Of a stretch of DNA of 64,000 bases, positions 8,043 through 15,475 are shown one piece after another. Where the stretch lies: the NCBI GenBank assembly GCA_963664655.2, contig OY761554.1, positions 1,116,001 through 1,180,000 of the forward strand, given 5' to 3'. Position numbers and translations under genes: made by a program. The notes below the pieces were generated by a model that was not told the DNA's origin, ran no database searches, and saw only the letters and a list, made by a program, of their open reading frames with translations. The first letter of the stretch is position 1, and each line of letters starts with the position of its first letter. This stretch comes from Desulfospira sp963664655. GTDB taxonomy: Bacteria > Desulfobacterota > Desulfobacteria > Desulfobacterales > Desulfobacteraceae.

Positions 8043-8269
8043 TCTTTTTGTTGACCTTCCCGGGTCATCGGCCTTTGGTTTTTTTTATCCTGTCTTTCCT
8101 TAAAGGCCGTGACAATTAAAAAACTTTAATATTACGCTCAATAATTGGCCTTGTCTATAAAAAAACAGCACCCTCAGGATGATCGCGTGTAATCTGCCGA
8201 CGGTTTTATCTGTGAGTGTGGGGGATGTAAAAAACGCAGACCAGGGGCCGGAAACGGCAGACCGGAGGC

Positions 8270-8391
8270 GGCGGTGTTGTTGGGTCGGCCCCAGGGGCGA
8301 TTCATGGATCGCCCTTTCATGAAGAATCTTTGCGCGGGCAATTCATGAATTTCCCCTGCACCACCTTCACCTGTAATATGATAATCCAAAA
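8270..8391 (-). repeat. ATTCATGAAT repeat, inverted copy
   Basis: Read on the minus strand, this copy follows 2944-3040 closely: ATTATCATAT, GGTGGTGCAGGGG, AATTCATGAATT, then GGGCGATCCATGAATCGCCC and CCAACAACACCGCC. The middle is lengthened by a segment with CTTCATGAAAG. Both copies lie outside the carboxylase/birA pair, in opposite orientation. Confidence 0.8.
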
Positions 8392-8404
8392 TTCTATTTT
8401 ATAT

Positions 8405-8519
8405 TTTATAAGAAAGTCTCACTAACAAGCTGAAAAGACTTTCATTTTTCGTTGTGGGCGGTGCTTGGTTGGATAACCCAAGCCGTCCCGGTTTCTGCCC
8501 TTTAGGGTATGACGGTTTT
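8405..8519 (+). repeat. R95 repeat, copy B (long tail)
   Basis: Standard two-hairpin unit, with the longer tail that contains TTTCTGCCCTTTAGGGTATG before ACGGTTTTAT. The same long tail is present in the copies at 15092 and 50647. It is directly joined to copy C. Confidence 0.9.
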
Positions 8520-8611
8520 ATAAGAAAGTCTCACTAACAAGCTGAAAAGATTTTCATTTTTCGTTGCGGGCGGTGCTTGGTTGGATAATCCAAGCCGTCC
8601 GTGACGGTTAT
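8516..8611 (+). repeat. R95 repeat, copy C
   Basis: Head-to-tail neighbour of copy B. Its first hairpin has AGATTTTC where the others have AGACTTTC, turning one G-C pair into G-T, so the stem is kept as a wobble pair. Confidence 0.9.
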
Positions 8612-8702
8612 ATGAAACTGGAGACAAGAAACAAGAGACAAGATGGCGAAGCACCTGCGGTGCCCGTTCTATAACCGCCTTGCCGATGGTCTTCAGTTTC
8701 AT
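8612..8702. repeat. Inverted repeat ATGAAACTGgAGAC / GTCTtCAGTTTCAT
   Basis: 14-base arms at 8612-8625 and 8689-8702 enclose a 63-base centre containing GAAGCACCTGCGGTGCCC, which can form its own small hairpin. The element starts immediately after repeat copy C and has no coding content. Confidence 0.65.
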
Positions 8703-8782
8703 TGTTCGTTGGGCGGTATTCTCTCATTAAATATTCACGAGCTGTTTACACCCTTGCACCGAATAGGGTAGAATCCCCATGG

Positions 8783-9127
8783 TTGATAAATTCTAAAACC
8801 GAAACCGTCATCCGGGTAATCGCCCTTTCCACGTACACCTCCAGGCAGTTTGTAAAGGGCATGCTTGGAGCCGGTGCCGCCGGTTACCTGGTCAAGGACT
8901 GTGACTTTGAGGAAGTGGCCCGGGCCCGGCTTTTCTTTCAGGGAAAAGGAAATTCTCCCGCTCATTGCCGAAGGAGAACCATCCAAAGCCATTGCCTCCC
9001 GGTTGTTCATCAGCATTAAAACGGTCAATTCCCACCGGCGCAATATCATGAAAAACTGGGCCTTGGCAACGTGGCCGATCTGACCAAGTACGCCATAAAG
9101 CAGGGCTTGGTTATCATTGATGAGTAA
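8783..9127 (+). pseudogene. Decayed NarL/LuxR-type response regulator
   Basis: The remains of a receiver C-terminus (VIALSTYTSRQFVKGMLGAG, GYLVKDCDFEEVARA) are followed, in another frame, by a LuxR helix-turn-helix (REKEILPLIAEG, ASRLFISIKTVNSHRRNIMK). After a second frame change near 9060 comes the natural C-terminus (LGNVADLTKYAIKQGLVI) ending at TAA 9125-9127. The N-terminal half of the receiver with the phosphorylated aspartate is missing, and the linker between receiver and helix-turn-helix is deleted. The gene cannot be functional. Its sequence type matches regulators that act with cache-domain histidine kinases, like the intact pair at 56877-59633, but no kinase partner is present here. 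Confidence 0.8.
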
Positions 9128-9376
9128 CCGGTTTGAATTTGCCCCCTTTTTTGCGGGCCTGTTTCTTTAACTCTTCACCGTATCCCCACGGGGCAGTTGA
9201 GATCAAGCTTAAGGCCGGCTGCATGGGGGGCGGATAAATTCGGCCATTTTTCTACAGAAGTTGAAAAAAGTATGGTAAAACCTTGAGAACTTGTTATAAC
9301 CCTCATGTGCCGTGCCGCATAACATCCAACACGCTCGAAATGAACAGGCTGTGAGCAGGAAAAGGAAACGGGTTGC

Positions 9377-10132
9377 ATGAGACCGATTACGGGAATCATT
9401 ATCACATTAAATGAAGAGAAGAACATTGAACCGTGCATCAAAGCCATGCAGCCGGTTTGCAATGAAATCATTGTTGTGGATTCTCTGAGTACGGACCGGA
9501 CGGTTGACATTGCAGAAAAACTTGGCGCCAGGGTTTATGCCCAGAAATACCTGGGTGACGGACCTCAAAAAGCCTTTGGGGTGCCATTTGCTGAAAACGA
9601 TTGGATTTTAAGCATAGACGCTGATGAACGGCTTGAACAGGACATGATATCGGCCATTGAACAACTGGATCTGAGCCATCCCGAAACGGCCTATGCGTTC
9701 AGGCGAAGAAACTTTGTGGGGAACCACTGGATCAAAGCCGCCGGATTCTACCCGGATTATGTAACACGGCTGTATAACCGGCAGACTTCCCATTATAGTG
9801 ACCGGAAAAGCCATTCAAAAGTTCTGGCCCCCAAAATCAAACCCATTAATGCCCATATGACCCATTCCACCTATGATAATTATGCCCATTGGATGCAGCG
9901 TCTGGACTGGTTTACCACCCGGGATGCCTGGGCCCTGTATGATAAGGGGCGCAAACCGTCTAAATGGCGCCCTTTTATCAGCGGCTTGGGGGCGTTTATT
10001 CAAAAATTCATTTTAAAAGGCGGTATGTTCCAGGGCCTTGACGGCCTGACGGTTACCCTGACCACGGTCATGAGGGCGTATATGAAATATATGAAATTAA
10101 ATGAGCTTTATGAAAAAAAGCCCCCCTCTTGA
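9377..10132 (+). CDS. Family 2 glycosyltransferase, LPS core type (WaaE/KdtX-like)
   Basis: A 251-aa inverting GT-A glycosyltransferase. The N-terminus GIIITLNEEKNI is the nucleotide-sugar strand of GT2 enzymes; IDADE provides the DxD metal-binding motif, and the FRRRNFVGNHWIK and YPDYVTRLYNR segments are typical of the WaaE/KdtX group that adds a hexose to the heptose region of the LPS inner core. It is cytoplasmic or membrane-associated through its basic C-terminus. An AAGGAAA ribosome site precedes ATG 9377. It is followed after 21 bases by the lipid A acyltransferase gene on the same strand. The exact sugar and acceptor cannot be told from sequence. Confidence 0.85.
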   Translation: MRPITGIIITLNEEKNIEPCIKAMQPVCNEIIVVDSLSTDRTVDIAEKLGARVYAQKYLGDGPQKAFGVPFAENDWILSIDADERLEQDMISAIEQLDLSHPETAYAFRRRNFVGNHWIKAAGFYPDYVTRLYNRQTSHYSDRKSHSKVLAPKIKPINAHMTHSTYDNYAHWMQRLDWFTTRDAWALYDKGRKPSKWRPFISGLGAFIQKFILKGGMFQGLDGLTVTLTTVMRAYMKYMKLNELYEKKPPS

Positions 10133-10153
10133 CAGGATGTTGATGGTAACCAT

Positions 10154-11086
10154 ATGAATTTTTTCGAGGTTGTTATATACCACGGTTTATCTGCCCTGGT
10201 TCGGGCACTCAGTATTCTTTCCCCTGGTTCCGGTGAAAAAGCGGCCGGTGTAATTGGTAAGGTCTGGTTTGGCCTGGACAAAAAGCGACGGCAGATTACC
10301 TTGGCAAATATTGCCCTGGCCTATGGGCCTGACCTGAATCAGAACCAGCGGCAGAACCTTGCCAAGGCCGTATTTAAGAACTCGGTAAAAATGTTTTTTG
10401 AGTATGCCCGGTTTTCCCGGCTGTTTCCCGGACAACGGTCAAAAGAGTTGTCCGTGCGCGGGCTTTGCCATCTTAGCGCGGCCCATGCCAAAGGAAAAGG
10501 CGTATTATGCTTTTCCTGCCACATGGGCAACTGGGAGGCCGGAACCTATCTAAGCCCCATGGTGAAAACCCCTTTCATTGTTGTTTATCGAAGGCTTAAA
10601 TTCAAGCCTCTGGACCGGTACATAAAAGAAAAGCGCTCCAGCTCAGGCACCAAAATGGTCACCATGCACAAGGCCCTTGACAAGGTCCTTGAAGGCCTTG
10701 ACAGCGGAGAACTCATCGGCCTGATTATTGACCAGAATGTCCGGCAGAGAAGCCGGGGGGTATTTGTTGATTTTTTTGGCCGAAAAGCATGCGCCAACAC
10801 GGGACTGGCCCGCCTGGCGTTATCCACCCGTGCCCCTGTTGTTCCGATTTTCTGTTACCGGGAGGGCGGCAAATGTATCATTGAAATCCTTCCTGAGATG
10901 CCCCTGGTCCGGACCGGTGATGAAACACGGGATATTTTTGAAAACACACAGAGTTACAACACCCTGATTGAAACATATGTAAGAAAACACCCGGACCAGT
11001 GGTTCTGGATTCATAACCGGTGGAGAACCCGGCCGTTATCGGAAAAAAAGGCAAAGGGACAGCCTGTATCCACCCCGAAGCCTTAA
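10154..11086 (+). CDS. Lipid A biosynthesis acyltransferase (LpxL/HtrB family)
   Basis: The product (310 aa) should transfer a second acyl chain onto the lipid A precursor at the inner leaflet of the cytoplasmic membrane. It has one N-terminal hydrophobic segment, the catalytic H-x4-E motif in CHMGNWEAG, and the GLIIDQN block with a following arginine-rich stretch typical of the LpxL/LpxM superfamily. Length agrees with the family. It forms a two-gene unit with the glycosyltransferase upstream. It faces the minus-strand YrbL-like gene, with only 9 bases between the stop codons. Lauroyl versus myristoyl preference cannot be read from the sequence. Confidence 0.9.
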   Translation: MNFFEVVIYHGLSALVRALSILSPGSGEKAAGVIGKVWFGLDKKRRQITLANIALAYGPDLNQNQRQNLAKAVFKNSVKMFFEYARFSRLFPGQRSKELSVRGLCHLSAAHAKGKGVLCFSCHMGNWEAGTYLSPMVKTPFIVVYRRLKFKPLDRYIKEKRSSSGTKMVTMHKALDKVLEGLDSGELIGLIIDQNVRQRSRGVFVDFFGRKACANTGLARLALSTRAPVVPIFCYREGGKCIIEILPEMPLVRTGDETRDIFENTQSYNTLIETYVRKHPDQWFWIHNRWRTRPLSEKKAKGQPVSTPKP

Positions 11087-11095
11087 CCCCGATCA

Positions 11096-11704
11096 TCATG
11101 GCCGATACCCGGACAGTTTCTTTTCAAATCGTTTCCATCTTCGCCGGATTTTTTTCTCTACATGAGATTTGAAGATATTAAGGACAGGGATAAAGACCAC
11201 ATCTCCGATACCGTCAATGATAACCAATTCCGATTCATTGGGGCTTTTTTGGCGCAATAATAAATTGGTCGGGTTCATGTCATAGTTGAATATGACCCGG
11301 TTTTTGATAAAATAATTTTTTAAGTCATCTAACCGCTTCCGATAGGCTTCAATGCCATTTTTCCGGGCATATTCGTCCAAACTCCGGGAGGGCTGCCCCG
11401 TATAATCTTTTATGTATTCGACAACCAGGCCTGTTCCCTTGCTGGTAGAAACGGTGCCGTAGAATTCAGGCAGGTGGGACCAGTCTGAAAGGGACCTTTT
11501 TTTTAATTTTTTTAAATATTTGATTTCTCTTTTGCTTTGCTTGTTTCTTTTCGTCAGGTTGACCTTGATCAGTCTGTCTGGATTTTCCGGGTGTACATAA
11601 CATTCGCGTTCAAAACCCCTGCCAATGGCTTCTGTCCTGATGGTAAGAGCAGAACGGTTCTCAGTGACATGGCGCTGCCATGTCGCCGCAATGCTGGCTT
11701 GCAT
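11096..11704 (-). CDS. YrbL-family kinase-fold protein
   Basis: A 202-aa protein of the YrbL (PhoP-regulatory-network) family, a small branch of the protein-kinase/WaaP fold. Visible signs are the N-terminal GRGFERECYVHPENPDRLIKV (glycine loop and the lysine position), the family block LPEFYGTV...GTGLVVEYI, PSRSLDEY, and the catalytic-loop region FNYDMNPTNLLL with an IIDGIGD metal-binding position. In enterobacteria yrbL responds to PhoP and Mg2+, but its substrate is unknown. The placement beside LPS genes suggests a phosphotransfer role in core modification (inference). ATG 11704 follows TTAGGAG at a good distance. Confidence 0.8.
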   Translation of the reverse strand: MQASIAATWQRHVTENRSALTIRTEAIGRGFERECYVHPENPDRLIKVNLTKRNKQSKREIKYLKKLKKRSLSDWSHLPEFYGTVSTSKGTGLVVEYIKDYTGQPSRSLDEYARKNGIEAYRKRLDDLKNYFIKNRVIFNYDMNPTNLLLRQKSPNESELVIIDGIGDVVFIPVLNIFKSHVEKKIRRRWKRFEKKLSGYRP

Positions 11705-11830
11705 CGTCTAACGGTCTCCTAATTGTTTTCTAATGATAAAGAAATATATCCCACCTTCGGGCATCCGTCAAGCACGAGAAAATGTAAGCCCGTGGCGAAT
11801 GTGAACTTAAGCACGGGCTGGTGTTAAAAT

Positions 11831-11957
11831 GGTTTTATCGCTGGCTGTTTTTGTTGCGAAATTTTTCAATGACAGGAATTCCAAACATTCATATGGCCGT
11901 CTGATAATGGCGGCAGCAGTCCGAGGGGTTAAGAGATGCTACTCCAGCGATAAAACC
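11831..11957. repeat. 14-bp inverted repeat around the 3' end of the LPS kinase gene
   Basis: GGTTTTATCGCTGG at 11831-11844 is the exact reverse complement of CCAGCGATAAAACC at 11944-11957. The right arm lies within the last codons of the gene at 11939-12763. The ~100-base loop is gene-free. It could be a remnant of duplication/inversion or a large hairpin at the transcript end. Confidence 0.6.
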
Positions 11958-12763
11958 CGGGGTGAGGCGGCCCTGAACATCTGCTGTCGGTCTTTATTTT
12001 CTTTTGCCTGCCGGGCCTTGCCAACAGCGGTTTCCAGCAGTTTATCCAGATGTTCAACGGCATGCCCGGTTCTTGTTTCGTAATGGGTGACGCCGGACCT
12101 GACGATGTGTGGGTCGTCGATTTCAAGAAAAATGGATATCAAAACGTTTTTAATGTCTGTGATTCGGCCCTTATGCGAAAGGGGCTTTGAATTGACAATG
12201 TCTATGGAAAAAATATGTTGGCCCCTGCACAAAAAATTTACCAGGTGGGCATCCCCATGGGTGACCCCGGTATTATGGATTTGGGCCATGGTCTCAAAGA
12301 TCCTGGAAATCCAGGCCCTATCCGGCGTATCATGAAGCAGCTGCTGAAGAGAAGGGGCTTCAACCGCTTCAACCACAACAACCCCCCTGTTCCGGATGCC
12401 CCATTGCCACTCTTCCCCAAAAGCGATCAGGCTGGGAACCTTCAGGCCTGATCGTTGAAAATTCAAATATGCCCGGCCTTCTTTCACGGCGTAACGGGGA
12501 AAAAGGCGCCGAAGCGGATGCCGTCTTCTAAACGCCCGGTGCTGGCAGTCGGTATGGGCATAGGTTTTCACAAATGCGTTGGGAAACCGGCTGCCGGCCG
12601 GCATGGCAACCAGGCCCCGGTGTCTGTTTTTAGCGTAGGGAACCGGGGGAAGGTGATCCAGGCGGGCCAATAGTTTATCAAGCCAGTCCATGTCAAGGCC
12701 AGCCGTTGCGGCGGTTAGCTTAAACCCGTTGAGTTTTATGTTCCGGTAATTTTCAAGGTTCAT
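11939..12763 (-). CDS. Lipopolysaccharide kinase-family protein (Kdo/WaaP-like)
   Basis: A 274-aa kinase-fold protein. The catalytic loop GVTHGDAHLVNFL and the metal-binding strand FSIDIVN match the Kdo/WaaP family, which phosphorylates Kdo or heptose in the LPS inner core on the cytoplasmic side. Upstream, AFVKTYAH gives the ATP-binding lysine position. The gene overlaps the preceding glycosyltransferase gene by four bases (ATGA), so translation is coupled. Together with the genes at 12760 and 13606 it forms a minus-strand operon. The exact acceptor sugar is unknown. Confidence 0.82.
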   Translation of the reverse strand: MNLENYRNIKLNGFKLTAATAGLDMDWLDKLLARLDHLPPVPYAKNRHRGLVAMPAGSRFPNAFVKTYAHTDCQHRAFRRRHPLRRLFPRYAVKEGRAYLNFQRSGLKVPSLIAFGEEWQWGIRNRGVVVVEAVEAPSLQQLLHDTPDRAWISRIFETMAQIHNTGVTHGDAHLVNFLCRGQHIFSIDIVNSKPLSHKGRITDIKNVLISIFLEIDDPHIVRSGVTHYETRTGHAVEHLDKLLETAVGKARQAKENKDRQQMFRAASPRVLSLE

Positions 12764-13587
12764 TTTCCATTTCCTCTGTCTGACGGAAAGAGGCCCCGGA
12801 CAGCTTGAGACGAGCCTTTTTCTTTTAAGTTCAGATACAGTTCTTTCCCCTTGGGGTTCCGTTCCAGCCGTTTATGGTGGAGGTGATAACAAACCGCCCC
12901 ATGTTTAACGCTTTTGGATTTTAACCCGCAAAGGATAAACCGCCGTTCCAGGTCCGTATCCTCCCCGCCGCCGGGGTCCTGAAACAGCTCTTCAAATCCG
13001 TTGACACGTTCCAGGTCTTCTTTCCAGAAGGACATATTGCACCCCTTTAATTTGAGGGGCGTCCTTTTTTTTACGGCCCTGAGGAACCTTGGAACATAGA
13101 TGCCGGCTTCCCAGTGTCGGATTTTTTTAAACCGGATAACCTGCCACAGGTAACCTATGGGGTTGGAAAGCTGGGCCAGGGACAGGGACCCTTCAAGCAC
13201 GGACCGGGTGATGCCTTCCCCCAGCTCGACCCTTCGGCCGGAAAGGTACAGGCCTTTTTGCCGTTCCTCAAGATGGGCCCGGACAAAATGGGGATGGGGG
13301 AGGCAGTCCGGATCCAGCACCAGCATATAATCACTTCGGGCCAGGGCCGCTCCGGCGTTGAGTATTTTGCATTTCCTGAACCCCTTGTCATCATGCCGGA
13401 CATACTGAAGCCGGCCTGGAAAAAGCGGCTGCATTTCATCCACCATCCCGGCCATGCCCGGTCCGGAGCCGTCATCGCAGATGATGATTTCAAAACATTG
13501 GCTCGACTGACAGGACAGGGCCTTCAGGGTTCTTTTTACCATATCTTCTTTATTGTATACAGCCAGGAGAATAGAGGATTTAATCAT
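12760..13587 (-). CDS. Family 2 glycosyltransferase with galactosyltransferase-type C-terminus
   Basis: A 275-aa GT-A enzyme: N-terminal SILLAVYNKEDMV, donor-binding IIICDDGSG, DxD-like DPDCLPH, and a C-terminal GFEELFQDPGGGEDTDLERR block, which is the acid-rich motif of GT2/GT7-type LPS and capsule transferases. AAGGAG precedes ATG 13587 by 13 bases, slightly long. It sits between the tandem-kinase gene (upstream) and the Kdo/WaaP-like kinase gene (overlapping downstream). This places it in LPS core assembly. Donor sugar unknown. Confidence 0.85.
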   Translation of the reverse strand: MIKSSILLAVYNKEDMVKRTLKALSCQSSQCFEIIICDDGSGPGMAGMVDEMQPLFPGRLQYVRHDDKGFRKCKILNAGAALARSDYMLVLDPDCLPHPHFVRAHLEERQKGLYLSGRRVELGEGITRSVLEGSLSLAQLSNPIGYLWQVIRFKKIRHWEAGIYVPRFLRAVKKRTPLKLKGCNMSFWKEDLERVNGFEELFQDPGGGEDTDLERRFILCGLKSKSVKHGAVCYHLHHKRLERNPKGKELYLNLKEKGSSQAVRGLFPSDRGNGK

Positions 13588-13605
13588 GACCGGTGATGGC
13601 TCCTT

Positions 13606-15069
13606 TTAGTCTGATCCGGTGTGGCCATCATTTGCCGGGATCCTTGATACAAAAATCTGCCTGGATTCCGGCACATCAAAGGCCTTTTGGTAAGCGGTTT
13701 TAAAACAAGATGACAGATGGCCGTACCGGCGTGAATTCAGTTGGGTGTTGAGGGGGGACAGATCTGTTGAAATCCGTTGCTTTAACCGTTTTCCATACCA
13801 TCTTGTCTGGCCCGAAACGGCAAACAGGACGGGTTCCCCGTCAGCGGACTTTTGATAATAGATACGGGCCAGGGACAGGTCTCCGTGGACAAACCCCCTC
13901 AGGTGCAGTCTTCCCAGCTGCCCCCCCAGGTTACTCAGAATTTTTGATTGCAGCGCCGAATCGTTTTTATTATGTTCCAATACGGTTTCAACGGTTTCCA
14001 GCCCTTTGGCTGAATAGGCCAGGTACTGGGCTTGTCCCTGTATTCCGCCATCGATAATCTTAACGTGGTTAATGCCGCAGATGTCCAGGGCCAGGGCCAT
14101 GGACAGCACGCCCCTGATCCGGGCCGGCGGTTTAGCGGCCCCCTTGAAGGAGACCAGGCAGTGAATCGTTTCAGGTTCGTGATAAAAGTGGATAAAATCT
14201 TTGGCCTGTTCCAGGACGTTCCAGCCGGGGGGCGGCTGCCGGGCAATGACCATGGAATGAAGCTGTGTTTCGCTGATCGCTCCCGGCATTGCGGCACAGG
14301 CCGCGGCCAGTTTTTTTTTCAAGTGCTTTTGAATCAGCCGCTTGCTGAAATTGTCCCAGTCCCCGTCAAAGCAGGCCGATATGTCATCATGGGCCTTTTT
14401 TCGAAGTGCTTCATGGTCTCTCAGGTTATGAAGCACGATGGTCCAGTCCCTTGCAAAGGCCCTTTTCCGGGCGAATCCGGTCACCGGGGACACCGCATCC
14501 TCTATGTCCAGCAGGCTTGGGTTGTTGTGGTGGATGATAATGTTGGATGCCTTGGGATCACGGTGGGCAATGCCGGCGCGGTGCCATTTTCTGATCAGCG
14601 CAATGACGGCGGATGAGACCTGGGCCTTTCTGTCCCGGCTGACAGCCGGATCGTCAAGAAATTGTTTGAAGGTAACGCCTTCCATTAACGGGGCAATCAA
14701 ATAAGAACGGAATCTTAAAAAAAAAAGACAATCCTCAATAACCGCTAAGGGGGTCAGGGTTTCAAGGCCCCGGCGTTTGATCAGTTCGGCTTTTTGGCTG
14801 ATTTTCAGGGCCCGGCTTTGTTTAAAACATCTTCTTATGGTGCTTAGAATTCTGGCACAATTATCTCTTCTGATGACCAGAATTCTGTTGTTGACGGTTA
14901 CCCGGATTACGGAACTGGAACGATCGTTTTTAAAAAAATGGGCATCATGGGCCTCAAAATACTGATCTACCCGTAAAGCCATATCGGCCAGGGCGCTTGT
15001 GGATGTTTCAGGCGTTCGGAGGCATCGTTTTATAAAAAATGAGCGGTTAAAAATAATTTTATTATTCAT
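13606..15069 (-). CDS. Tandem lipopolysaccharide-kinase-like protein (two kinase-fold domains)
   Basis: A 487-aa protein that appears to contain two WaaP/Kdo-kinase-type domains in a row. Domain 1 (~50-270) has GIAHRDPKASNIIIHH and LLDIEDAV, i.e. catalytic Asp and metal-binding Asp both present. Domain 2 (~280-470) has the matching GFVHGDLSLARIYY, but the metal-binding strand reads LFAVSGQTRWYG, lacking the expected aspartate. Domain 2 is therefore probably inactive or regulatory. Single-domain members are ~220-280 aa, so this is about double length. It is the first gene of the minus-strand unit 15069 to 11939. The ribosome site is weak (TGGA). Targets could be heptose or Kdo of the core. Confidence 0.75.
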   Translation of the reverse strand: MNNKIIFNRSFFIKRCLRTPETSTSALADMALRVDQYFEAHDAHFFKNDRSSSVIRVTVNNRILVIRRDNCARILSTIRRCFKQSRALKISQKAELIKRRGLETLTPLAVIEDCLFFLRFRSYLIAPLMEGVTFKQFLDDPAVSRDRKAQVSSAVIALIRKWHRAGIAHRDPKASNIIIHHNNPSLLDIEDAVSPVTGFARKRAFARDWTIVLHNLRDHEALRKKAHDDISACFDGDWDNFSKRLIQKHLKKKLAAACAAMPGAISETQLHSMVIARQPPPGWNVLEQAKDFIHFYHEPETIHCLVSFKGAAKPPARIRGVLSMALALDICGINHVKIIDGGIQGQAQYLAYSAKGLETVETVLEHNKNDSALQSKILSNLGGQLGRLHLRGFVHGDLSLARIYYQKSADGEPVLFAVSGQTRWYGKRLKQRISTDLSPLNTQLNSRRYGHLSSCFKTAYQKAFDVPESRQIFVSRIPANDGHTGSD

Positions 15070-15091
15070 ATATTCCAGATCATCGGTATGG

Positions 15092-15210
15092 CCGTTTTAT
15101 AAGAAAGTCTCACTAACAAGCCGAAAAGACTTTCATTTTTCGTTGTGGGCGGTGCTTGGTTGGATAATCCAAGCCGGCCCGGTTTCTGCCCTTTAGGGTA
15201 TGACGGTTAT
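15092..15210 (+). repeat. R95 repeat, copy D (long tail)
   Basis: Complete two-hairpin unit with the long tail containing TTTCTGCCCTTTAGGGTATG and ACGGTTAT. It lies 22 bases upstream of the start of the tandem-kinase gene, in a position where it could affect that gene's transcription. Confidence 0.9.
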
Positions 15211-15475
15211 AGAAAGACCAAGTACCATATCCGGCCGCATGCCGCAAGATTTGTGTTTTTCACAAATTAAACGGCCCGTTGACTGAAAAATCATAAACCG
15301 CTATGACCTAAAAAAATGGGCGTCACCACCATCAAGCCCGGCGGTTGTTCATCCCGGAGCTCCCATGGGTATCAATCCAGCCGTGTCCGGTTTTTGGCAG
15401 CTTCCGGTATTGGGAAGGCGGGGACGCCCTACACGCTCCTATACACGCTCTTGTTTCCTGTCGCCAGTTTCTTGA
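15211..15475. other. Gene-free stretch, nothing recognised
   Basis: Frames here are short and lack ribosome sites. The stretch contains a small hairpin TTTGTGTTTTTCACAAA (15249-15265) but no other clear structure. Confidence 0.4.

Noticed and set aside
8502..8702. 66-codon minus-strand frame
   Set aside because: It reads through R95 repeat copy C and the adjoining inverted repeat; no independent coding evidence.
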